From Bacteroidia bacterium (GTDB lineage: Bacteria; Bacteroidota; Bacteroidia; UKL13-3), in contig JAKRSG010000182.1 in the NCBI GenBank assembly GCA_022402405.1, positions 1 to 14,614 on the forward strand: DNA of 14,614 bases. The letters are read 5' to 3'. The position numbers and the translations under genes were made by a program. Under the pieces are notes generated by a model that saw only the letters and a list, made by a program, of their open reading frames with translations, did not search any database and was not told where the DNA came from. Positions 1-6,559 of this stretch are shown here, piece by piece. The stretch's first letter is position 1, and each line of letters begins with the position of its first letter.

Positions 1-853
1 TAGCAGTAGCTGTTACATAAGGTAAGTTTATTTCGGTTTGAGCCGAACTCGATAACTCAATTTTTGCTTTTTCTGCAGCTTCTTTTAAGCGCTGTAATGC
101 CATTGGGTCAAGACGTAAATCGATGCCTTCTTCGTTTTTAAATTCATCGGCCATCCATCCAATAATTGCATTATCAAAATCGTCGCCACCTAAGTGAGTA
201 TCACCATCTGTAGCTTTTACTTCAAATACGCCATCACCTAATTCTAAGATAGAAACATCATGTGTACCACCACCGCAGTCGAACACCACAATCTTCATAT
301 CTTTTCCTTTTTTATCAACGCCATATGCTAAAGCAGCAGCAGTTGGCTCGTTGATAATCCTGCGTACGTTAAGTCCGGCAATTTCACCAGCTTCTTTGGT
401 AGCCTGACGTTGAGCGTCGTTGAAGTAGGCAGGCACAGTGATTACGGCTTCTTTTACTTCTGTTCCCAAATAATCTTCAGCAGTTTTCTTCATTTTTTGA
501 AGAATCATGGCAGAGATTTCTTGTGGGGTGTACATTCTATCGTCTATATTAACACGAGGAGTGTTATTGTCGCCTTTAACTACTTTGTATGGCACTTTGC
601 TAACCTCGCCGCTGGCTTCAGAGTAGGTATGACCCATGAAGCGTTTGATAGAATAAATGGTGTTGATCGGATTGGTAACGGCTTGTCTTTTGGCAGGATC
701 GCCAATTTTGCGTTCTCCGTCTTTTAAAAATGCCACAATAGAAGGGGTTGTTCTTCTTCCTTCGCTGTTGGCAATTACTACTGGCTCATTGCCTTCCATT
801 ACGGAAACACAAGAGTTGGTTGTTCCTAAGTCGATTCCTATTATTTTGCTCAT
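1..853 (-). CDS. dnaK: Chaperone protein DnaK (Hsp70), N-terminal part
   Basis: ATP-dependent cytoplasmic Hsp70 chaperone that works with DnaJ and GrpE in protein folding. The start codon is at 853-851 and the window holds 284 codons, covering about three quarters of the nucleotide-binding domain; the substrate-binding domain lies off the left edge. The phosphate-1 loop IDLGTTNSCV (residues 7-16) sits at the very N-terminus as in E. coli DnaK. The NEPTAAALAYG segment and the phosphate-2 loop at residues 192-199 follow in the expected order. That loop reads DCGGGTHD, where E. coli has DLGGGTFD; the autophosphorylation Thr is kept as T197. The HLGGDDFD motif follows. It appears transcribed from the sigma-54-like promoter at 892-907, with no CIRCE element. 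Identification is certain; only the 3' end is unseen. Confidence 0.98.
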   Translation of the reverse strand, partial: MSKIIGIDLGTTNSCVSVMEGNEPVVIANSEGRRTTPSIVAFLKDGERKIGDPAKRQAVTNPINTIYSIKRFMGHTYSEASGEVSKVPYKVVKGDNNTPRVNIDDRMYTPQEISAMILQKMKKTAEDYLGTEVKEAVITVPAYFNDAQRQATKEAGEIAGLNVRRIINEPTAAALAYGVDKKGKDMKIVVFDCGGGTHDVSILELGDGVFEVKATDGDTHLGGDDFDNAIIGWMADEFKNEEGIDLRLDPMALQRLKEAAEKAKIELSSSAQTEINLPYVTATA

Positions 854-891
854 AATTATATAAATTTCTTTTCTAGTATTTCCTTCTTTTT

Positions 892-907
892 AGCAATCAA
901 AATGCCA
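892..907 (-). promoter_or_regulatory. Sigma-54 (-24/-12) type promoter of dnaK
   Basis: On the minus strand this reads TGGCATTTTGATTGCT, which fits the RpoN consensus TGGCAC-N5-TTGCW: GG and GC lie exactly 12 bases apart and only the sixth base (T for C) differs. It is preceded by T, giving TTGGCA. A start about 12 bases past the GC would fall near 881, leaving a leader of roughly 28 bases before the dnaK ATG. No TAnnTTTG housekeeping -7 box was seen in the same gap. Match and spacing are seen directly; use by RpoN is inferred. Confidence 0.7.
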
Positions 908-927
908 AGCTAAAAATCTGACACTAT

Positions 928-943
928 TGCCATTTTCATGGCA
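928..943. repeat. Inverted repeat upstream of the dnaK promoter
   Basis: A perfect 6-bp inverted repeat with a 4-base loop (TGCCAT tttc ATGGCA) centred about 30 bp upstream of the dnaK -24 element. On the minus strand it is followed by TGTCAG, so CTGCCA...TGTCAG forms a wider imperfect dyad at 918-944. It could be an operator or enhancer for a sigma-54 activator; it is not followed by a T-run in the orientation needed to act as a terminator. Confidence 0.45.
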
Positions 944-991
944 GAAATTAGGAGCTAAGCTTCAAAACGGCTGAAAGCTTGGCAGAAATTA
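939..991. repeat. Pair of 12-bp direct repeats upstream of dnaK
   Basis: TGGCAGAAATTA occurs at 939-950 and again at 980-991, an offset of 41 bp, or close to four helical turns, so both copies face the same side of the DNA. On the minus strand each reads TAATTTCTGCCA and lies upstream of the -24/-12 promoter, where bacterial enhancer-binding proteins of the NtrC class usually bind. The distal copy overlaps the region just after the lipoprotein stop codon. The repeat is seen directly; its role as an activator site is inferred. Confidence 0.45.
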
Positions 992-997
992 TGACAA

Positions 998-1963
998 TTA
1001 ATATACGAAGTTAGGCAGTTCTTGAGACAATAGTATAATAGTAGAAAAATCGAATTCTTGAATTCTTTCTCCATAATTTCTGCTCGAGAAAATACCAATT
1101 CCTCCATTGGAGATATTAGAATACTGAGGATTTTTCTGCACAATACTTAGGTTTGGTGTGTTTAAATCGAGCATGGTTCTAAACTCAGGCGCACCGCCAT
1201 AGGTGGTAAAGTTTACATGCATTGAGCGTCTTACTTTGCTAGGATCAGCCGGAATTCTTTCTTTTAAATAATTGATATAATTGCGCGAAACAATATTTTC
1301 TGTTACGTCTCTTTCGGGTTGATAGTCTTTGCTTTTAGCCAAATCGTAAACAATGGTTTTAAACTCAAAAATATTGGTATCGGCAGCGTTCATCTCTTTA
1401 TAAACAAACTCTACTTTTAAGTCATATAAGGCAGAGTTTCTACCCGTTTTGAACCTAAACTGGAAGATATGATTTGGAATGTCGTTTCTAAAAACAGTTC
1501 TTCTAGGGTAGATGGTGGCGTCTTTAACAACAGGTGTAGTGGCTGTGAAGTACAAGTTCTTTTTAGGATAATAAATACTTAGTTGGTAGATTTCGTTGGC
1601 ATTGTTGTTTCTAGGAAGTTTACAAGCATATAAAGTATTTCTGGCATTTGAGAAAAAACCTGAATCTTTAGAAATAGTATCCACTCTGCTGCATAAAAAG
1701 GTGTCTTTGCTAACAATATTGATGATTTTTACTACCAAGGAATCAAAATATAATGAATCGGCAATTTTGGCTCCTTGGTCGGTACTTAGGGTTCCAGAAT
1801 TCTGGTATAATTTCTCAATACGGATGAATTGTACCTCCTGATTCTGGTCTAAAAATCCGTAAACAATAGGAATATCCTTGTAGGGTGCGTTGATATCTAT
1901 ATCGTTTTTACAAGCGAAAAGGCTTGTAAGTATGGCTAAAAGAAGGAAATTTTTCAAATTCAT
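998..1963 (-). CDS. Putative outer-envelope lipoprotein, DUF4249-like
   Basis: A 321-residue protein with a lipoprotein signal: a charged N-terminus, a hydrophobic stretch at residues 6-17 and the lipobox LFAC with C18 as the lipidated residue. I chose the ATG at 1963 rather than the in-frame ATG at 1999 because the signal peptide begins there. The mature protein starts CKND; lysine plus an acidic residue after the cysteine is like the surface-export signal described for Bacteroidota lipoproteins. The rest is rich in alternating polar/aromatic beta-strand segments, with a C-terminal NISNGGIGIFSSRNYGERI stretch of the kind seen in DUF4249 proteins, whose function is unknown. No catalytic motif is visible. 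It lies 144 bp upstream of dnaK on the same strand and diverges from panB. Family placement is from memory and uncertain; lipoprotein status is fairly sure. Confidence 0.75.
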   Translation of the reverse strand: MNLKNFLLLAILTSLFACKNDIDINAPYKDIPIVYGFLDQNQEVQFIRIEKLYQNSGTLSTDQGAKIADSLYFDSLVVKIINIVSKDTFLCSRVDTISKDSGFFSNARNTLYACKLPRNNNANEIYQLSIYYPKKNLYFTATTPVVKDATIYPRRTVFRNDIPNHIFQFRFKTGRNSALYDLKVEFVYKEMNAADTNIFEFKTIVYDLAKSKDYQPERDVTENIVSRNYINYLKERIPADPSKVRRSMHVNFTTYGGAPEFRTMLDLNTPNLSIVQKNPQYSNISNGGIGIFSSRNYGERIQEFDFSTIILLSQELPNFVY

Positions 1964-2018
1964 TGTGCGCAAATTAAGCAAAATATTAGAGCTGTTCAAA
2001 AATAAGTAGTCAATCTAA

Positions 2019-2047
2019 TTTGAATTTGGGTTTTATCTCTACCTTTG
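2019..2047 (+). promoter_or_regulatory. Bacteroidota-type promoter of panB
   Basis: A perfect -7 box TACCTTTG (TAnnTTTG) at 2040-2047 is preceded by TTTG at 2019-2022 with a 17-base gap, matching the -33/-7 arrangement of the Bacteroidota housekeeping sigma factor at the short end of its spacing range. A start near 2052 would leave about 12 bases before the panB ATG. It is the best housekeeping promoter in the window. Confidence 0.65.
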
Positions 2048-2063
2048 AAACTGAATTTTTTTT

Positions 2064-2879
2064 ATGAGCGTTCACAAAGAAATAAAAAAGGTAACCACCC
2101 ATACCTTAATGGAAATGAAAATGCGTGGAGAAAAAATCTCTATGCTAACGGCATATGACTATAGCATGGCCAAAATATTTGATGCTGCACGTATTGATGT
2201 ATTATTGGTTGGTGATTCTGCTTCTAATGTAATGCACGGACATGAAACTACTTTACCTATAACGTTAGATGAAATGATTTCTCATGCTGCCGCCGTTATT
2301 CGTGCTATAAACAGAGCCTTGGTAGTAGTAGATTTACCATTTGGTTCGTACCAAGGTAATTCTAAAGAAGCATTAAATTCTGCCATAAGAATCATGAAGG
2401 AGGCAGAGGCTCATGCAGTAAAATTAGAAGGAGGTGAAGAAGTGGCCGAGTCTATTAAGCGTATATTAACAGCAGGTATTCCTGTAATGGGGCATTTGGG
2501 TTTAACTCCTCAAAGTATTTATAAATTTGGAACCTATGAGGTAAGAGCAAAGGAAGAAGCTGAAGCACAAAAATTACTTCACGATGCAAAAATGCTTGAA
2601 GAAGCTGGTTGCTTTGCTATTGTACTCGAAAAAATTCCTTCTCAATTAGCTAGGCAAGTAGCGCAAATGGTTAAGATACCTGTAATTGGTATTGGCGCTG
2701 GTGCGGAGGTAGACGGACAGGTTTTAGTTAGTCATGATATGCTTGGCATTAACAAGGATTTTTCGCCTAAATTTTTACGTAGGTATTTAAATTTATACGA
2801 TCAGATTAAAGTGGCGGTAGAACAATATGTGGCAGATGTGAAATCAGTAGATTTTCCAAACGAAAAGGAGCAGTATTAA
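2064..2879 (+). CDS. panB: 3-methyl-2-oxobutanoate hydroxymethyltransferase (ketopantoate hydroxymethyltransferase)
   Basis: Catalyses transfer of a one-carbon unit from 5,10-methylene-tetrahydrofolate to 2-oxoisovalerate, giving ketopantoate, the first committed step of pantothenate and coenzyme A synthesis; cytoplasmic, Mg-dependent TIM barrel. The length of 271 residues is normal. Visible motifs in order: MLTAYDYSMAK near the N-terminus, LVGDSASNV with the metal-binding Asp, DLPFGSYQ, VKLEGG, PVMGHLGLTPQS, LEKIP with the general-acid/base Glu, IGIGAG and DGQVLV. The FPNEKEQY tail is of the type common in Bacteroidota PanB. The stop codon overlaps the start of the next gene by one base (TAATG), so the two are probably translated from one message. 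Expressed from the TACCTTTG promoter just upstream. Other pantothenate genes are not in the window. Confidence 0.97.
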   Translation: MSVHKEIKKVTTHTLMEMKMRGEKISMLTAYDYSMAKIFDAARIDVLLVGDSASNVMHGHETTLPITLDEMISHAAAVIRAINRALVVVDLPFGSYQGNSKEALNSAIRIMKEAEAHAVKLEGGEEVAESIKRILTAGIPVMGHLGLTPQSIYKFGTYEVRAKEEAEAQKLLHDAKMLEEAGCFAIVLEKIPSQLARQVAQMVKIPVIGIGAGAEVDGQVLVSHDMLGINKDFSPKFLRRYLNLYDQIKVAVEQYVADVKSVDFPNEKEQY

Positions 2880-3535
2880 TGCCTCGAATCTTGTGGGAAG
2901 ATAATCATCTCATCGCCGCATTTAAGCAGAGCGGCCAAACGGTTCAAACCGAACCTAACAAACCTATTGCTTTGGAAGTAGAGGTGAAGGATTATATAAA
3001 AGAGAAGTACCAAAAGCCAGGTGCTGTATATTTGGGCGTTATCCATAGATTAGATATGCCTGTTGAAGGTATTGTATTATTTGCTAAAACTTCGAAGGCT
3101 TTAGTGCGGATGAATGAGATTTTTCAACAGAGAAAAGTAAGGAAAATATACCAAGCGTGGGTGCATGGTAAACCGCCTGCTACCCAAGGAAATTTGCTAC
3201 ATTGGCTTAAGCGCGATGAACATAAAAATTATACTAAAGCCTATCAAACAGAGGTAAAGAACTCTGAACGTGCAGAGCTAAATTATAGGTTAATTCAGTC
3301 TAAGAAGGGTTATAGTCTTTTAGAAGTTGAATTATTGAGTGGAAGAAAACATCAAATTAGGGTGCAATTATCAAGCATGGGTTGCCCTATTATGGGCGAT
3401 AAAAAATACGGGGCATTATACGCTTACGATGATCATTCTATAGCTTTACAAGCATGTGAATTGGAGTTTATTCACCCCGTTTCGAATGAAAATATTCATG
3501 TTAAAATAGAAAATTTAAAATTTCCGGAATTATAG
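2879..3535 (+). CDS. RluA-family RNA pseudouridine synthase
   Basis: Converts uridine to pseudouridine in rRNA or tRNA. The 218-residue protein is just the catalytic domain, with no N-terminal S4 RNA-binding domain, as in the RluA/TruC short forms. The catalytic loop is IHRLDMPVEG with the nucleophilic Asp at D59; the usual residue after HRLD is Lys or Arg, here Met. Further family motifs are AKTSKAL, RKIYQAWV, ELLSGRKHQIRVQLS (the conserved GRxHQIR segment) and PIMGDKKYG. Which uridine is modified cannot be told from sequence. Co-transcribed with panB through a one-base overlap; there is no evident metabolic link, so this is likely just operon packing. Confidence 0.92.
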   Translation: MPRILWEDNHLIAAFKQSGQTVQTEPNKPIALEVEVKDYIKEKYQKPGAVYLGVIHRLDMPVEGIVLFAKTSKALVRMNEIFQQRKVRKIYQAWVHGKPPATQGNLLHWLKRDEHKNYTKAYQTEVKNSERAELNYRLIQSKKGYSLLEVELLSGRKHQIRVQLSSMGCPIMGDKKYGALYAYDDHSIALQACELEFIHPVSNENIHVKIENLKFPEL

Positions 3536-3539
3536 CAAA

Positions 3540-3565
3540 TTAATGTAGAGTTATAGCTACATTAA
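3540..3565 (+). terminator. Hairpin after the panB/pseudouridine synthase operon
   Basis: A perfect 9-bp stem (TTAATGTAG / CTACATTAA) with an 8-base loop begins five bases after the stop codon at 3535. It is AT-rich and lacks an immediate T-run, so it may be a weak terminator or an mRNA 3'-end stabiliser rather than a classical intrinsic terminator. Confidence 0.45.
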
Positions 3566-3604
3566 AGTGGTATTAATAGGTTTGTAAACACCTGTTTTAT
3601 AGAC

Positions 3605-3685
3605 TTGTTTTTTTTAGATTTTTTTGATTTTATTTTAGCGTTTTTAAGGCGCTTTTAACAACACTTAATAAACTCTTAAAACGCT
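3605..3685 (+). other. T-rich leader with alternative inverted repeats
   Basis: The gap between 3535 and 3749 holds no gene. Positions 3605-3636 are a nearly pure T/A tract with several T-runs. This is followed by AGCGTTTTTAAG at 3637-3648, which can pair with CTTAAAACGCT at 3675-3685 (one bulged T), or, more locally, its AGCG with CGCT at 3650-3653. These two pairings exclude each other. A TAGGTTTG -7-like box stands upstream at 3577-3584, so the structure could lie in a transcribed leader, but it has no good -33 partner. The pairing is seen in sequence; any attenuation role is inference. Confidence 0.35.
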
Positions 3686-3694
3686 GTATACCTC

Positions 3695-3725
3695 TTGTTT
3701 TACAGGCTCTAAAGTGATAGAATTG
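3695..3725 (+). promoter_or_regulatory. Possible promoter of the serine hydrolase gene
   Basis: TTG at 3695-3697 and TAGAATTG at 3718-3725 (one mismatch to TAnnTTTG) are separated by 20 bases, a fitting Bacteroidota spacing. Initiation would fall near 3732. If real, it places the alternative GTG start at 3725 inside the promoter and supports the ATG at 3749. Confidence 0.35.
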
Positions 3726-3748
3726 TGGAGACAAAATCTAAAAAATAC

Positions 3749-4774
3749 ATGAGTAAATTAACACAAATTATATCCTTGGTTTTAGTGGCTATTGTGAGTA
3801 TAATCATTGGTTATTATTTGCCTAAAAAAGATACAAAAAAAACGAATTCATCCACCCCAGTGCTAGCTGAAAATTTCTCTACTAGTTTAACTAATCCGGT
3901 CTTACCCTATTATACTCAAATGGGTTTGGATCATTCCGAGTTAAACTCCTTTAGAGATAAATTAGAAAAGTACATTCAAAAGGAAAAGAAATCACATCCG
4001 GATTTACATGTGAGTTATTATTTTAGAGATTTAAATAATGGATTATGGACAGGTATAAACGAGCGTGAGACATTTAGTCCGGCTAGTTTATTTAAGGTGC
4101 CACTTATGATTGCTTTGCTTAAAAGGTCGGAAACAGACCCAAAAGTATGGACTATGGGAGTGCATTATAAGAAGGCCGATTTAGGCGACATTCCAGAGGA
4201 AAGCGGATTTAAGAAGGAAGAAGGGAAATTTTATTCTATAGAAGATTTGCTAAATCAAATGATTATTCATTCTGATAATGCTGCTAGTTTATTGTTATTA
4301 CAGTTTTTGGGTGATACTGCGGTTATGCATGTTATAGATGAATTAAATATGCACGTTGGGAATGGCTTTCATGAAAACACCAATTTTGTAACAGTAAAAG
4401 CTTATGCAGGTATTTTTAGGATTTTGTATAATGCCTCCTTTTTAAACAAAGAAATGTCGGAAAAGGCTCTTAATTTGCTTTCACAAGCCAAATATGATAA
4501 AGGAATAAGAGCTGGTGTTCCTTCCAATATTAAGGTTGCACATAAATATGGAAAGCGTGACGAGAATATTGGAGGTGGTAAACTTCATAATCTCCAATTG
4601 CATCATTTTGGATTAGTATACCATCCAAGAAAGCCATTTTTAATTGGAGTTATGACACGCGGTGCTGATGTAGAAACTAAAAATAGAGTTATTAAAGAAC
4701 TCACAGAAATTACCTACAAAGAGGTTGATTCGCAAACCAAAGAAAATTCACACCATAAAGTTTTTGCTGAATAA
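3749..4774 (+). CDS. Membrane-anchored serine hydrolase, class A beta-lactamase / PBP-like
   Basis: A 341-residue protein with an N-terminal membrane anchor (about residues 4-21) and a periplasmic domain of the penicillin-recognising fold. I chose ATG 3749 because the anchor begins there; a GTG at 3725 would add eight polar residues. Active-site motifs appear in the right order and spacing: SLFK (S113, K116) as SxxK, SDN at 175-177, and HKYGK at 265-269 in the place of KTG, so the usual Thr/Ser is Tyr. No ExxLN omega-loop motif of true class A beta-lactamases is visible; the nearest acid is E209 in HENTN, 34 residues after S175. It may therefore be a peptidoglycan carboxypeptidase or endopeptidase, or an uncharacterised esterase, rather than a resistance enzyme. 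It appears monocistronic, between the T-rich leader and the repeat arrays ahead of pruA. Confidence 0.85.
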   Translation: MSKLTQIISLVLVAIVSIIIGYYLPKKDTKKTNSSTPVLAENFSTSLTNPVLPYYTQMGLDHSELNSFRDKLEKYIQKEKKSHPDLHVSYYFRDLNNGLWTGINERETFSPASLFKVPLMIALLKRSETDPKVWTMGVHYKKADLGDIPEESGFKKEEGKFYSIEDLLNQMIIHSDNAASLLLLQFLGDTAVMHVIDELNMHVGNGFHENTNFVTVKAYAGIFRILYNASFLNKEMSEKALNLLSQAKYDKGIRAGVPSNIKVAHKYGKRDENIGGGKLHNLQLHHFGLVYHPRKPFLIGVMTRGADVETKNRVIKELTEITYKEVDSQTKENSHHKVFAE

Positions 4775-4783
4775 CGGAAAGGA

Positions 4784-4811
4784 AATTCTAAATTCTAATT
4801 TCTAAATTCTA
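4784..4811. repeat. Heptanucleotide tandem repeat A(A/T)TTCTA, four copies
   Basis: Four consecutive 7-bp units AATTCTA, AATTCTA, ATTTCTA, AATTCTA start nine bases after the stop codon at 4774. Only one base differs among the units. Period seven does not fit a coding or helical-phase constraint. It stands 15 bases before a second heptamer array with a related unit. Confidence 0.8.
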
Positions 4812-4826
4812 AAACATTGCTGAGGG

Positions 4827-4861
4827 ATTCATAATTCATACTTCATACTTCATAATTCATA
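4827..4861. repeat. Heptanucleotide tandem repeat (A/C)TTCATA, five copies
   Basis: Five exact consecutive units ATTCATA, ATTCATA, CTTCATA, CTTCATA, ATTCATA, in which only the first base varies between A and C. The same unit recurs at 12861-12888 and, inverted, at 12798-12832; a 20-base stretch (4828-4847) is identical to 12869-12888. It ends 22 bp upstream of the pruA -7 box, so it covers the zone where a -33 element would lie. Confidence 0.85.
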
Positions 4862-4883
4862 CCTTATAATTATCCAAGATTCG

Positions 4884-4891
4884 TATATTTG
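4884..4891 (+). promoter_or_regulatory. -7 box of the pruA promoter
   Basis: TATATTTG is a perfect TAnnTTTG match, 20 bases before the pruA ATG. No TTG lies at the expected -33 distance, where the heptamer array ends, so the promoter may be weak or helped by an activator. No Shine-Dalgarno sequence precedes the ATG; the leader is AT-rich. Confidence 0.5.
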
Positions 4892-4911
4892 CACCAAATT
4901 TATAGCAAATT

Positions 4912-6540
4912 ATGAAAGGTTTTTTCAATGTTCCGGTGCCAGTAAATGAACCGGTTTTAAATTATGCACCAGGTAGTGCAGAGAGAAAAGCGTTAAAGGA
5001 AGCCATCCAAGAGGCAAGGTCGAAAGTAGTAGATATTCCAATGTACATTGGAGGTAAGGAAGTACGCAGTGGAAAAACCTCTGAATTACGTCCGCCGCAC
5101 GACCACCAACATTTACTTGGCACCTTCCATGTGAGCGATGCATCGCATGTTACAGATGCTATAAATGCTGCTTTAGCTGCTAAACTTAATTGGGAAGCTT
5201 TAACTTGGGAACAAAGAGCCGCTATATTTTTAAAAGCTGCAGAGTTAATCGCTGGTCCATACCGTGCTAAATTAAATGCTGCTACCATGTTGGGTCAGAG
5301 CAAAAATGCATACCAAGCAGAGATAGACAGTGCTTGCGAGATCATCGACTTCTTGCGTTTTAACGTATATTTCATGAGTCAGATTTATGCAGAGCAACCA
5401 CAATCGGCTAAAGGCGTTTGGAATCGCATTGAATACCGTCCGTTAGAAGGATTTGTTTATGCCCTTACTCCTTTTAACTTTACTGCTATTGCTGGTAACT
5501 TGCCTACTTCTGCTGCTTTAATGGGTAATGTGGTGGTTTGGAAGCCAAGTAATACTCAGGTTTATTCGGCTCAAGTATTAATGGAAATTTTCCAAGAAGC
5601 TGGAGTTCCTGATGGCGTAATCAATTTAATTTATCCTAGCGGACCAGTTGCTGCCGAGGTGATTTTTAATCATGCCGATTTTGCTGGTATTCACTTTACA
5701 GGTTCTACTGGTGTGTTCCAAAATATTTGGAAAACTATTGGTAACAATATTCACAAATACAAAACTTACCCACGTATTGTAGGTGAAACGGGAGGTAAAG
5801 ATTTTATCATAGCACATCACTCGGCTCATGTAGATACTGTTGTTACAGCCATGTTACGTGGTGCTTTTGAGTATCAAGGACAAAAATGTTCTGCCGCCTC
5901 TAGAGCTTATATCCCTTCTAATATGTGGGAGGAAGTAAAAGCTAAAATGGTAAAAGAAATGGCTGGATTTAATGTGGGTCCGGTAGAAGATTTCAGAAAC
6001 TTTGTAAATGCTGTTATCGATGAAAAATCATTCGATAAATTAGCTGCTTACATCGAAGATGCTAAAAAAGACCCATCTTGTGAAATTGTTGCTGGAGGAA
6101 CATATGATAAATCAAAAGGTTGGTTCATACAACCTACCTTAATTGTTACAAGCAATCCTAAGTATATCACCATGTGCGAAGAGTTGTTTGGTCCTGTTTT
6201 AACAGTTTATGTTTACGATGCAAACGAATTTGAAAGCACTTTAGATTTAGTGAACGAAACCTCTGAATATGCCTTAACGGGAGCTGTTTTATCGCAAGAT
6301 AGATATGCTATTGATTTGGCAACTTGGAAGCTAAGAAATGCTGCTGGTAATTTTTATATCAACGATAAACCTACAGGTGCAGTGGTTGGTCAGCAACCAT
6401 TTGGTGGCGCCAGAGCCAGTGGTACCAATGATAAAGCAGGTGCTATGATTAATTTAATGCGCTGGGTAAGTTTAAGAACTATCAAAGAAACTTTTGTTCC
6501 GCCAGTAAATTATACGTACGATTTTATGAAGGAAGCTTAA
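4912..6540 (+). CDS. pruA: L-glutamate gamma-semialdehyde dehydrogenase (1-pyrroline-5-carboxylate dehydrogenase)
   Basis: NAD-dependent oxidation of glutamate semialdehyde (from pyrroline-5-carboxylate) to glutamate, the second step of proline degradation; cytoplasmic aldehyde dehydrogenase. The 542 residues make a stand-alone enzyme of the group found in Bacteroidota and mitochondria rather than the PutA fusion. Aldehyde dehydrogenase signatures in order: TPFNFTAIAGNLPT, VVVWKPSN, the Rossmann loop FTGSTGVF, GETGGKD with general base E292, QGQKCSAASR with nucleophile C326 (34 residues later, the normal spacing), EELFGPVL and the C-terminal QQPFGGARASGTNDKAG, which is characteristic of this subfamily. 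It is monocistronic: a -7 box lies upstream and a strong terminator starts 20 bases past the stop codon. A proline dehydrogenase gene is not in the window. Confidence 0.97.
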   Translation: MKGFFNVPVPVNEPVLNYAPGSAERKALKEAIQEARSKVVDIPMYIGGKEVRSGKTSELRPPHDHQHLLGTFHVSDASHVTDAINAALAAKLNWEALTWEQRAAIFLKAAELIAGPYRAKLNAATMLGQSKNAYQAEIDSACEIIDFLRFNVYFMSQIYAEQPQSAKGVWNRIEYRPLEGFVYALTPFNFTAIAGNLPTSAALMGNVVVWKPSNTQVYSAQVLMEIFQEAGVPDGVINLIYPSGPVAAEVIFNHADFAGIHFTGSTGVFQNIWKTIGNNIHKYKTYPRIVGETGGKDFIIAHHSAHVDTVVTAMLRGAFEYQGQKCSAASRAYIPSNMWEEVKAKMVKEMAGFNVGPVEDFRNFVNAVIDEKSFDKLAAYIEDAKKDPSCEIVAGGTYDKSKGWFIQPTLIVTSNPKYITMCEELFGPVLTVYVYDANEFESTLDLVNETSEYALTGAVLSQDRYAIDLATWKLRNAAGNFYINDKPTGAVVGQQPFGGARASGTNDKAGAMINLMRWVSLRTIKETFVPPVNYTYDFMKEA

Positions 6541-6549
6541 GCTTTTTTA

Positions 6550-6557
6550 TACATTTG
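6550..6557 (+). promoter_or_regulatory. Possible -7 box for the ribD run
   Basis: TACATTTG matches TAnnTTTG exactly and is the only such box between the pruA stop and ribD. A start near 6563 would fall inside the terminator stem at 6560-6581, so the ribD leader would carry only part of the hairpin. No clear -33 element is seen in the end of pruA. Tentative. Confidence 0.3.
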
Positions 6558-6559
6558 AA

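Noticed and set aside
410..863. Open plus-strand frames at 410-727 and 657-863
   Set aside because: They lie antisense to dnaK, whose motifs are certain, and show low-complexity, unconserved-looking translations; they are shadows of the dnaK frame.
957..980. AAGCTTCA...TGAAAGCTT inverted repeat as terminator of the lipoprotein gene
   Set aside because: The arms match only with a bulged base and no T-run follows on the minus strand; support is too weak to list as a terminator.
854..997. CIRCE/HrcA operator upstream of dnaK
   Set aside because: No TTAGCACTC-N9-GAGTGCTAA or close variant is present on either strand.
3749..4774. Antibiotic-resistance beta-lactamase
   Set aside because: The KTG motif is altered and the ExxLN deacylation motif is not visible, so resistance cannot be claimed.
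4784..4861. Possible CRISPR array
   Set aside because: The repeat unit is 7 bp with no spacers between copies, and no cas genes are near; it is a tandem repeat.
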